Below, in pieces: positions 22,204 through 31,741 of a stretch of DNA of 64,000 bases; positions within the stretch are counted from its first letter, which is position 1; each line of letters opens with the position of its first letter. Source of the DNA: Nemophila menziesii. Its lineage: Eukaryota; Streptophyta; Magnoliopsida; Boraginales; Hydrophyllaceae. The DNA is taken from the NCBI GenBank assembly GCA_029959085.1, contig JARWIR010000016.1, forward strand, positions 8,477,441 to 8,541,440, written 5' to 3'. The translations under genes were made by a program, and so were the position numbers. The notes under the pieces are model-generated. The model worked only from the letters and a program-made list of their open reading frames with translations. It had not been told where the DNA came from and made no database searches.

Positions 22204-22526
22204 TACATCGTTGTGTACTTTCTATCCCTACTCTATTTACTTTCCGCACTTTATATGTTTGATTACATGCTAGTATAAATATCGTAATAATCTTTACCTA
22301 GTTAATCAAACCTATTGTCATCTAGAGTAGTAAGAGATTAGAAACTTTTTTACTTGTGTCACTTATATATCGAACCTCTAGCTTATCCATTGTATGATCC
22401 ATTAAGAGTTTGATATATTTAGTTGACTTAATAGTTTCTCTCTAATACTTATTATTGTCCAAAAGATTTTTAATTAGGAATTAATCTTATTAGTAATCCT
22501 ATTCACCCCCCCCTATGACTTTCAAT

Positions 22527-22538
22527 TGGTATCAGAGC
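22527..22538 (+). other. Primer binding site, copia E
   Basis: TGGTATCAGAGC, two bases after the LTR, complementary to initiator tRNA-Met. Confidence 0.95.
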
Positions 22539-22581
22539 CTAACTCTACGCGAATAGCTTAATCGTTAGTAGAGTAAACGAT

Positions 22582-23634
22582 ATGGAATTTAATCTTTTGG
22601 AAGAGTCGTCTTCTACCCGACCTCCACTTTTTGTAGGCACTTACTATCTTGCTTGGAGAACAAAAATGGAGGAATTTATCAAAGCCGAAGATCCCGATCA
22701 ATGGAGAATAGTTATGGAAGGTCCATTCGTTCCATATAAAGAGGAGTTAAATGAAGCGGGAGTTCTTAAGTTAAATCAAGAAGAAAAAGATTATGATGAA
22801 CTCACCGATGAGGATAATGCTAAACTCACTCAAAATGCAAAACCGATGTACACTCTAATATGTGGATTATTCGAAGAGATTTACTCAAAAATGTTAGATT
22901 GTAATTCGGAAAAAGAGCTTTGGGATCGTTTGGAGTTTCTATATGGGATTGTCGAGAATGACGAAGAAAAAGAAAGCTTAAATCATGATGAATCTCATGA
23001 CAATCCTAAACCAAACCATGAGGTAGCAATCTATCCTAACTCTTTGTCACCTCCATATAATTATGATGATATTAGACACATTTCATCCCTTCTAAATATT
23101 CTTGACTCTCAAATCCATTTGAATAACCTTATGTGGAAAAAGGCTAAAGTTGAGCAAAAGAATTGTTTTAATTGTTGTATCACTTTGGATGATATTTTGG
23201 GAAATACTAAAAACCCTTGTTTTGAAAATATTTTCTCTTCAAATAAAAGTCAACATCTTATGAAGAAAAATATAGAAGGTTTTGAAAAAGTGGATGAAGT
23301 ATTTTCCCTTGCTCTTAAAACTTTAGAAAATCATCCTTACTTGAATGTCACTCCTTTTGATTCAAATGATCTTTTTAAAGAAAAATTATTTTTGGATGAA
23401 AATTTGGTTATACAAAAGAACGAGAAAAATTCGTGTTCAAAACCTTCTCGTGATATTTCTATTCGAAAAAGAAGTACTTGTAATTATTGTGGTAAACCCG
23501 GTCATCGTGTTTCTACGTGTCATTACCACAAACAACTTGAGTACGGGTCTTTAATACCCTCGTGGGAAAAACCGACATGGATCGTAAAAAGTACTAATCA
23601 TATTTCCGGATCCACTCCACCTCGGATACCATAG
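22582..23634 (+). CDS. Copia E gag-like protein
   Basis: 350 codons, first ATG after the primer binding site, and intact. The N-terminus (STRPPLFVGTYYLAWRTKME) matches copia G gag (STRPPLFVGKDYFGWKKKME). The capsid domain is cut short near residue 130 compared with G, and about 130 residues of Asn/Lys-rich sequence take its place. It ends with a zinc knuckle CNYCGKPGHRVSTCHYHK near residue 295 and the WEKPTWIVKS tail that in G precedes the pol junction. It could bind RNA; particle assembly is doubtful given the missing capsid helices. An open frame in a non-autonomous element suggests recent use or recent amplification. Confidence 0.75.
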   Translation: MEFNLLEESSSTRPPLFVGTYYLAWRTKMEEFIKAEDPDQWRIVMEGPFVPYKEELNEAGVLKLNQEEKDYDELTDEDNAKLTQNAKPMYTLICGLFEEIYSKMLDCNSEKELWDRLEFLYGIVENDEEKESLNHDESHDNPKPNHEVAIYPNSLSPPYNYDDIRHISSLLNILDSQIHLNNLMWKKAKVEQKNCFNCCITLDDILGNTKNPCFENIFSSNKSQHLMKKNIEGFEKVDEVFSLALKTLENHPYLNVTPFDSNDLFKEKLFLDENLVIQKNEKNSCSKPSRDISIRKRSTCNYCGKPGHRVSTCHYHKQLEYGSLIPSWEKPTWIVKSTNHISGSTPPRIP

Positions 23635-24030
23635 TAATATTTATTGTAGGTGTTGAGCGTCAAGAAAATAAAGTGATATACAAAAGGACGCTCAAATCTT
23701 GTAAAAGAAAAATCCGGTGATTTCTTTCTTTATCTTGTATTTATTTGTGCTTAATTATGTGAGTATTTGTTTATTCTTATAATTGATATTTTTTTTGGTT
23801 TTTACACCTTTCCTTGCTTGAATTTATTTAGCTTTTTCTTTGGGTCTTTTTGTACTTTTTAGAAAGTATAGGATTCTTAGGAAATTATCTGTTTTTATTG
23901 TTTTAGCCCTTTCTACTTGCTAGTTTTCAAAAACAAAAATTGCCCCACTTATATTTTTACATTATCTAACTATTGGGGAGGTTTCGGGTTGATTTCGAGC
24001 ACTTTTTTATCCAAATTTTTGAGAGTTGAG
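23635..24030 (+). other. Gag-downstream spacer of copia E
   Basis: Starts with TTTATTGTAGGTGTTGAGCG, the counterpart of the gag-pol junction of copia G (TTTTGTTTGTAGGGATTGAG at 52194). About 25 bases of pol-like sequence follow, after which the similarity ends. No ORF beyond background. Confidence 0.6.
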
Positions 24031-24124
24031 CGGCATACCGGGCTTTCCGGCGGCATACCGGCGGGCTTGGACAGTTTACTGTTTTCACTGGACCGGCATA
24101 CCGGGATTTTCAGCGGCATACCGG
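24031..24124 (+). repeat. GC-rich palindrome array before the copia E ORF2
   Basis: Four copies of CGGCATACCGG, spaced about 28, 43 and 22 bases, at 24031, 24051, 24093 and 24113. It uses the CATACC variant rather than the TATACC form in this element's own LTR. It lies about 185 bases upstream of the ORF2 ATG, with a T/C-rich leader in between. Confidence 0.75.
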
Positions 24125-24308
24125 TCAGGTTTTTCTGCAGCTACGAAAAACGATTTAATCAACCTTTTAAACCCATTATCCTCTTTCATTAAACCCTAAC
24201 TTCATCTTCTTCGATAGTCTCTCTGCAAAATCGGCTCTTACCCATCTTCTTCATCCATTAATCTTCTCAAAAACCCATATCCTTCAATCATCTTCACCAT
24301 CTCTTGCT

Positions 24309-25495
24309 ATGGGTCCAAGAAAAGAAGCTCCTTCATCCTCCAAACGAAAGAAGACCGGAAGCTCTTCAAATCCTCCTCCACCTTCAAAGCCCTTCGATAT
24401 TCAACCGGGTAGAAAGGTTGAATCCTCCGCTTTCCCATCCGGTAATAGCTTTTTCACTCATCTTGATTCTCAAGGGTTTGTTCCTTTTCTTTCAATTGAA
24501 TCAAACATTGCTACTAGTTTTTGCCAAGAATTCTACAGAAATTTCCAATATAATTGTGATAGGAACTTCATTGCTTCAAAAATCAATGGGAAAATTGTAA
24601 AAATCGATGAATCTCTTCTTAGCACCGTTTTTAATCTCAAAAGTTTGGGTTTTAGCTCTTTTTGGAATATTCATTGGGGTTTTCTTGATGAAACTACTAT
24701 CCCTCTTGTTGAAGCCTTTATGGAATCCCATTTAATTAATCCGGCCTCAATTCATTCTGATTCTAACATTGGAGATCGTATGATTTCACACCCGATTTTC
24801 AAATAGCTTATAAAATTGTTCTAAATGGGTTATTTTGCAAAAATAAACACGATGCTACTATATCCCCTTATGAAGCTTACATTCTCTATCGTTTTTATCA
24901 CAATGAGCAAATCAATTTTCCCGCTATCATGATCAAAATGATGAACCATGCTTTTCTTTACATCACTAGTGTTCCATATGGTTTAGCTCTTTCCGCTATT
25001 TTCAATCACCTTGGTTTTAATCTCGAAAATTCTCTTTTAAAAAGATTCAACTCAAATTGGGTCATCAATTACAAAGCCGTTAGAAAAATGAAGTTTGTGA
25101 TCTATAATGATGAATATATTCCGGAAAATCATGTTAATAACTTTGGGGATCAAGAGACTATCTCTAATATCCTTTTATCTTCTTCGCGTCTCACGGGTCC
25201 ACCTATTCCGGCCTCTCCTATTCAAAATGAGCCAACACAAAACCACCCTACTAATGAGGATCCTCTTAATCTATCCCGTATTGAAAGCACAATAAACCAT
25301 TTTATGGATTATATGGGAAGAAAATTTGAGGTTTTGGAAGAGAAATTGGAAAGAAAATTTGGGGTTTTGGAAGAAAAATTGGGAAATCTTGCTAATGAGA
25401 TGACTTGTGTGAAAAACGATGTTTCGTGCATTAAGGGTGATGTGTCACATTCCCGCCTCCGTTCTAGAAGCCGCTCTCCTCGGGATAATCGTTAA
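24309..25495 (+). pseudogene. Copia E ORF2, unknown protein replacing pol, one frameshift
   Basis: ATG at 24309. A single frameshift near 24785-24800 separates residues 1-165 from a second frame that runs on to 25495, so one ORF of about 395 codons existed. The N-terminus is Ser/Pro/Lys-rich. The centre has a hydrophobic-aromatic pattern (EFYRNFQYNCDRNFIASKI, then IDESLLSTVFNL) like plant retroelement accessory proteins of unknown function. The C-terminus has two FEVLEEKLERKFGVLEEKL heptad repeats, predicted coiled coil, and an Arg/Ser tail (SRLRSRSRSPRDNR). No catalytic motif, signal peptide or membrane helix. Not an enzyme I recognise. Confidence 0.65.
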
Positions 25496-27031
25496 TTACC
25501 TTTATTGGGTGTTTTTATTTTTCATATTATCCTATTTAGTTTCTTTTTCACTTTGGTTGTTGGTTTCTAGTTGATTATGATCTTATATGTTTTATCTAGT
25601 TTGGTTTTAAGTTTGAACTATCGTTTGTTTGTGTAATTGTTGGATATTGGAATATTTGGATATCTTTCATTATGCTTTGGATATTTGAAGTTTTAGTTGT
25701 TTTGGATGTTTCTTAAATTGTTGGTTATTTTGGTTTATTAATTATTTGGATGTATTAATCTTGTTATGGATATTTAGTTGTGTTTTGAATGTCTTTATAT
25801 TTTGGTTATTTGGTCATTATGGATATTATCTTATTTGAATTAAAGGTGCTAGCGTTTGTTTTGTTGATATAGGTGTTACTATTCTTCAAATCGTTACAAA
25901 TTGCATCTTCATCCCTTTCTTTCAGACAAATTGCACTTAGGTCCCTAGAGTATTGAAAGTTGTTTTTAAGACCCTAAAGTCTTTCAAGAATTTGCATTTA
26001 GGTCCCTACTATTTAAACTATTGCATTTAGGTCCCTATAATTCTAAAATTGATTTTTGAACCCTATAGTTTGGGAAAAATACATCTTAGCCCCTTTACTT
26101 TTCAAAATTAGTATTTACCCCTTGTATTTTTAGAACCTTGTCTTAGGTTCTTTTTGTTATTAACAAAGGGGGAGAAAATTTTAGTTAAACTTTTTTAAAT
26201 AGGAACAAAAATCCTATGCATTTTGAAAGGGAGAGTTTTTTCATTGTAATTATCTTTAAAACTCAAATGCTTAGGTTGAAGGTGGATCTTTGATTAATAA
26301 TGTGTTCATTATATCTTGTAGTATAGTAACTTTCATTTGCTATTCCCTTAAGTTATGCTACTTATTACTCGTCACTAATCTTGCTTACCTTTTATAGGAA
26401 ACTTTGCTAAATTAATCCTCCTTGTTGGATAAATGCTCCTCCATATTATCTCTTGGATACTGTATTGTGATATTTATATTGCTAACATTTTCTTGGTGTT
26501 GTAGGTGCTAATTGTTTAAATAATTGCTTTTTATAGCCCCTACATTTTTGAAAAAAATGGCACAATGGTCCCTAGGTGATATTTAATTTGACCTCACATT
26601 TCCTTTAAAAAATGATGGTCAAATTTCCTTTCTTTAAAAATTTGAAAAATGGTACTTATGTCTCTCAAAATATAAACTTTTACAACTAAGTCCCTCAAAT
26701 TTTGAAAAATTACGCTTTCATTTCTAAAAGACTTTTCTTCTAAATTATTCACTAATTCTTTTTGTTGTTGACAAAGGGGGAGAAAGATCAAAGATACAAA
26801 ATTAAATGTTTTATAAACCATAAAGTATCTTTGAACACAATTTTGCATTGTTATTATGCCTTGTGTAAGGGGGAGTTTTTAAATGAATTGTTTTACGTAA
26901 CATATTTATAAAAATACCTTATGCATAGAGTAAGGGGGAGTTATTCCATTACCGATCGATAACTCATTTGAAGGAATTTATTGTTAAAAACTCTTTATTG
27001 GCAAACTTGTGTTTTAGATTTGTCAAACATC
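25496..27031 (+). other. Copia E 3' non-coding region with dispersed short repeats
   Basis: AT-rich, no credible ORF. Two repeat classes are visible. TTGCATTTAGGTCCCT-like units lie near 25930, 25990 and 26022, with looser ones near 26560 and 26690. Polypurine-like AAAGGGGGAGA/TAAGGGGGAGT tracts lie near 26165, 26775, 26865 and 26930. A TTTTTGTTGTTGACAAAGGGGGAG context is shared with copia G near 55470. Confidence 0.6.
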
Positions 27032-28165
27032 AAAAAGGGGGAGATTGTTGGCCTAACGTCCTTTTAATCTTGTTTTAATATTTGCCAAATCGTGTTGTAA
27101 TTACCCCCGAAATAGTGCTTTATACTTGCCCTAACTTAACACTATTTCTCCTTGTGTTTAACTTGATTTTTCAAGGAAATTGAGTTGGTGGGCAGGCATA
27201 CCGCCCAAAGGACCGGTATAACGCCGGGAAAGAGCCGTTGCCCAACGGTCACAAGCCACGTGGATTTTCCCGTTGACTAGAAAACAAGCATGGCCGGTAT
27301 ACCGCCCATTTCACCGGTATACCGCTCAAGGATCAGAAATGCTTATAAAAGGGAGTTTTATCACATCCAAGAAACTACCTCTTACCAATCCAATTCCAAT
27401 CTTTCTTACACATCAATTAGAGGTGTCAAGCTAACATAGAATCAATCCAAGCTTGATCAATCAACTTGTCATATCTACTCAATCAAGGAGTTAATCAAAG
27501 GAGCTTAAAAGTTCAATCAACTCAAGAGAAGTTTTAAGCTTAGAGTTATATCATCTCTTTAGGAGTTTATTAGCAAAGTTGTTTCACCCTTCAAACACTT
27601 ACATTTATCCTCTTAAGCCTAGTTCTTGTAATAGATAGATTAAGAGAGTATTAGAGTATCGGGAGTATACTTGGTGTCCTTGTGCTGCGATAGCACAAGA
27701 ATTTGTCCTTCGTGGTATCGAAGAGGTTGTAAGGGTTATTGTGTTCTCGACCTGGTTAAGAGAGACAGGTGAGCTTAGTGAAAAGCTTGAAATCCTAAGG
27801 AGGCTTCCTTAGGTAGTGGATGTAGGGATAACCGAACCACTATACATCGTTGTGTACTTTCTATCCCTACTCAATTTACTTTCCGCACTTTATATGTTTG
27901 ATTAGATGCTAGTATAAATATCGTAATAATCTTTACCTAGTTAATCAAACCTATTTTCATCTAGAGTAGTAAGAGATTAGAAACTCGTTTTACTTGTATC
28001 ACTTATATATCGAACCTCTAGCTTATCCATTGTATGATCCCTTAAGAGTTTGATATATTTAGTTGACTTAATAGTTTCTCTCTAATACTTATTATTGTCC
28101 AAAAGATTTTTAATTAGGCATTAATCTTATTATTAATCCTATTCACCCCGCCTATAGGACTTTCA
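27032..28165 (+). repeat. Copia E polypurine tract and 3' LTR
   Basis: AAAAAGGGGGAGAT (27032-27045) is the plus-strand primer and is directly followed by the LTR start TGTTGGCC at 27046. The LTR is 1120 bp and ends at 28165 before the TSD AGAGG. Confidence 0.95.
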
Positions 28166-28170
28166 AGAGG

Positions 28171-28577
28171 TAATTGAACAAACGAGTGTCCCAGAGAAGA
28201 CACCAGAAATGAAAGATAGCCCAGTGGTAACCAACACACGTCCTCCTCCACCATTCCCGTCACGTGTCAGAAATCAGAACAATGAAAAAGAATTCAAGAA
28301 GTTCCTTGACATGGTGAACGAGTTAAAAATCAACATCCCATTTGTAGAAGATCTCACAAAAATAAAAAAATATCGTAAGTTCATGAAGTACATTCTTTCT
28401 AACAAACGAGAGGCGAATGGATTGCCAGAGGAGTGTAATGCTACAAACGAAATAAAGTTACCACAAATCGTGCAAACACCCTGGAACTTATGGATGAAAC
28501 CATCCATTGCTACAGAGAATATATCTGAAAAGTTCGTGGGAGTGAAAGGCAAGGGATTTAAATTTCGCAAACCATGA
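28171..28577 (+). pseudogene. Element D gag remnant, part 2, with large pol deletion
   Basis: Continues the frame broken at 21402 and matches element B gag around TRPPPPFPSRVRNQNN and FKKFLDMVNELKINIP. After LPEECNATNEIKLPQ, matching the region just before the protease in B, the frame goes directly to a short tail (GVKGKGFKFRKP, stop at 28575-28577). Then comes the sequence that in B follows the pol stop (GTCTAACT...AAAGACGTTAAA). So about 3.5 kb carrying protease, RT, RNase H and integrase is missing, with the join near 28465. Confidence 0.82.
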
Positions 28578-28799
28578 CCGAGGTAATGCGTCTAACTTTA
28601 AAAGACGTTAAATGAAAGTGTTGTACGGGAGACAACCCGCAATTCTTTATGTTTTTATGTTTTTAGTTTGTCTTTAGTTTATTTGTTTTTAGTTGATATT
28701 GCATATTTGAGAAAGGTATTAGTATTTTTGATGTTCAGGTGTTAGAAAAATCGATTTTGGGAGAAAAACAGAATTTTTTGGAAAAATCAGATCACACCA

Positions 28800-29200
28800 C
28801 CGGCATGCCAGGCCCTACGGACGGTAAGCCGGCGGTCAGAAAACCCGAGACCACGGGTAAGGCCACGTGTTCAAAGCAGAAAGTCGAAATTCGAAGGATG
28901 CCAGCACCGGCATGCCGAGCTATTCCTTCGGTATACCGGCCACGGCAAAAACCCGTGCCCACGGGTGTCGTCACGTGTTCAAGACATAAACTTAATTTTT
29001 CGAGCGACAGCATCACCGGCATGCCAGGCCCTACGACCGGTATGCCGGCCAGACCAGAAACTCGTGCCCACGTGTTCTCACTTCGGGTATTTTGACGTAA
29101 CTCGGGTTTCATGAACAGCAGCACCGGCATGCCGGGGCCTACAGCCGGTATGCCGCCCAGTACCGCTGGAGAGAGAGAAAATTGTGTTTAAGGTTATAAA
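28800..29200 (+). promoter_or_regulatory. GC-rich palindrome array and TATA-like box, element D
   Basis: At least six cores of the CGGYAYRCCG class: CCGGCATGCC four times, CGGTATACCGG, CCGGTATGCCGG and CCGGTATGCCGC. They alternate with ACGTGTTC units (three, with CACGTG-like cores) and two GGCCCTACGG/A pieces. TATAAA lies at 29195-29200. It sits in the same place as the array of element B but with a different core variant (GCATGC or TATACC, not TACACC). An open frame across it is a composition effect. Confidence 0.65.
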
Positions 29201-29644
29201 GAAGAGAAGGTGAGTTCTAGGCCGAATTTTACAATCCTTAAGCCTCTCTTTCTTCTCCAAACCTCTCCCAACTCCATTAAAGCTACAACAATCCTTCCCT
29301 AAACATCAAAACACTACCCAATCACCAGAATAACACATCAAGTCTTCTCTCCACATCATTACAAAGAAGATTCAACCACCCAAATCATACCAAAACACAT
29401 TGAATCCAAGAATCAAAAGCTTAAATTTCAAAAATTCATCCTACAAAATCTTAGATCCATACCAATCCATGAAGAATCCGTCTTACCCACATAGAGGATC
29501 ATCATTAAAAGACCTTTCCTAACCCAAATAAAGCTTGTACAACCAATAATCAAGAGTTTCAAATTTCAAGAGTGGTTAAAGCTTTGAGTTGGGAGGTCAA
29601 TTGAGATGATTAAGAGAACATAAGCAATATCAATTGTAAGGGAG

Positions 29645-30150
29645 ATGAAGAAAAGCAAGGTATTGGATTTTATTGAGAAGAAATCAAGTGAGAAAAATTC
29701 TAGTTCCAATACAAAGGGTAAAACAGGTCAAGAGAAGAGAGGTCAGCTAGCTGTGTTTGATTCAATGGGAAAAAAGGTTCTAACTTTAGTGAAGAAAACA
29801 ACACAACCTCTCCAATTCAAAGGTCCTACACCCGAAGAAAAAGAGAAAGCTTCAATGGCCATGATAGCTTCTCCGAAGAAACAATTATAGGAACTTCCTT
29901 TTGCTTTCAAGAAAGTATTTGAAGACGAAGTTGGTAACGGAGAATACAAAACGTTTCTTGGAGATTTAAGAAAGATTGGGTTGGTCTACGTTCATGGTAA
30001 GGCGTTCTAAAAAATGCTATCTTTGTGAATTGTATTTTGAGAGGAGAAGAAAAGGATGTAGCACAGTTGATCTATGGGGAGGTGATGCAATTTTCGGTCT
30101 CTCCCATGTCGTTATTTAATGCAATATCCTACTATGATCACGTGTCTTGA
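29645..30150 (+). pseudogene. Accessory ORF of element D, broken
   Basis: ATG at 29645. Open for 81 codons to a TAG at 29888-29890, one base from CAG, then open in the same frame to 30010, then shifted by one base and readable to about 30150. The N-terminus is Lys/Ser-rich. The later part has FKKVFEDEVGNGEYKTFLGD and KDVAQLIYGEVMQF. It does not resemble the accessory ORF of element B although it holds the same position after the GC array. Function unknown. Confidence 0.5.
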
Positions 30151-30305
30151 TCGGAAAGCGAATAAGAATTTAGGTGAAGGAGAAACACTTGGTCGATAAG
30201 GCGAGGTAATAGCCTCGAAGAGTATGTTTTCTTTCTTCCTTACCATTTCTTTATGTGCAATATGTGTTCTAATTTTAAATTTTATTTCCTTCTTGAGTCT
30301 TTTTC

Positions 30306-30346
30306 GAGTCGTGCGGACACGGCTCATTTTTGAGTTGGGGGTGGGG
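30306..30346 (+). other. Stem-loop and internal polypurine motif, element D
   Basis: GAGTCGTG, loop CGGA, CACGGCTC (30306-30325), with one A-to-G change that leaves a G-U pair. GAGTTGGGGGTGGGG follows at 30332-30346. Counterpart of 14617-14657. Confidence 0.6.
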
Positions 30347-31705
30347 ATTCGTTGTCCTCATCTTCCCTTTTTGTTTTTACATAAAATTTAAATTTTTTTT
30401 GTGTTGGATTTGGCATAGAATACGTTGAATGTACCTATTTGAGCATGATCTAATTAAGTTAATGATAGTAAGTAGTATGTTTTTGAAAGATGTCATAAAT
30501 ATGTTTAGTATGCATGTAAAAAAACCGGAAATAAAAGATAGAAAAGTTAATGAGCAATGCTAAGAAGTTACGTTGAAACTCAGGGAGAGTTATTTGGTGT
30601 GTAGAACATGAGGTTTGAAGTTAGTTGAAAACCCGCTTGTCTATGAACTATTAGTGAAAAAGTAACAAAATCCGGTAGTTAGAAAAGTGAATAAGGCAGT
30701 TCTTTCATATTGAAGCCACTTGAAGCCTTTATACCTTCTCACCCTTTTATTTGATTATTGTTATTATTTATCCGTCTTAGCCCCTCTGAGCCTTTCTAAA
30801 GCCTTTTATATAACCACATTATAATCCATACCCTTAGTTTGTAGAACTTATCTATATGACCCGCACTCGAATCGCAAAACCTGAAACAAGTCGTTTTTAG
30901 AGCTTGAGTTTGGGGTGGTGGGTTGCATCATTAGGGACATTGGGTTTGGGAAATTGTAATTGTGATTTTATTGATGATGAAAGGTTAATATTGTAACCCT
31001 TTGCCGGGGTAATAGTGAATGAAAAAGAAGCTACGATCTAGAATTGAAAAAGAAAAAAATAAATGTGGAAAAAATAGCGTGATATCTCGAACATCAAAAA
31101 GAGAGTCATAGCTATACAAAAGAAAAAAGTGATATGAAAAGAATATATATTCGGACCGGCAAAGTGGAATTTGTATATCATCATGAAAGGTTTATTTGGG
31201 ATTAATTGGGGATGCACATCAAAAGTATCAAAAATTGGGTTGAGTGAGAACATCTTCGAGTAAAAACTCAAGCTCTAGGGCGATTCGTTGATGGAATGTG
31301 AGGAGAGAGCCAAAAGCTAATTTTTCATTATCCAAATATACCACACCGTCCCTAAGCCCTGTTATAACCAAAGACCTTAGGATTTCTAACTACAGGGTGG
31401 AGAAACAATTGAGCTATTAGGTAGTAGGAGTGGACCATTGGATACTATATTAGGACCTATGAACAACCTATAGCCATGAGCACGAATTAAGTTGAAACCT
31501 TTCCTTCTGGCATTGCGAAATTAATCTGGACTTGAAGTTATGGATTGTTGATTATGTGTTTACTAAGTATACTTGTACATTATTCCTTGAGCATTACTAC
31601 ATGAGACTTTTTAGATACTATGCTCTAGGATCATTCATTGTGTTATATTCTTATTCTCCTCCTACTTCTTATTCTTGTTGACTACCCTATTGTTCTTTAT
31701 TTTTA
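30347..31705 (+). other. Element D conserved 3' non-coding region
   Basis: Aligns along its length with 14658-16021 of element B despite scattered substitutions and small indels. No ORF. Confidence 0.7.
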
Positions 31706-31741
31706 TTGTATCGGGACGATACAACTTTGAGTTGGGGGTCT
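31706..31741 (+). other. Stem-loop plus polypurine tract before element D 3' LTR
   Basis: TTGTATCG-GGA-CGATACAA at 31706-31724 is identical to that in B; GAGTTGGGGGTCT follows up to the LTR. Confidence 0.75.

Larger units (their letters stand above)
21408..22524 (+). repeat. Copia E 5' LTR
   Basis: Starts TGTTGGCCTAAC, ends ACTTTCA. The second half resembles the LTR of copia G over the AGGAGGCTTCCTTAGG to ACATCGTTGTG segment, pointing to a common lineage. Confidence 0.95.
21408..28165 (+). mobile_element. Ty1/copia element E: gag but no pol, with a replacement ORF
   Basis: LTRs at 21408-22524 (1117 bp) and 27046-28165 (1120 bp), TSD AGAGG on both sides (21403-21407 and 28166-28170). A primer binding site and a gag relative of copia G are present. 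No protease, integrase, RT or RNase H motif exists between gag and 3' LTR. Instead there are a GC-rich array, an unrelated ORF of about 395 codons (24309-25495) and a long AT-rich region with repeated polypurine-like tracts. Roughly 20-25 LTR differences (~2%). Non-autonomous; it would need enzymes from a relative such as G. Confidence 0.94.

Noticed and set aside
28739..29130. 118- and 112-codon open frames across the element D array
   Set aside because: Peptides repeat TGMPGP because the DNA repeats; both strands are open at once, so this is GC-rich repeat and not a gene.
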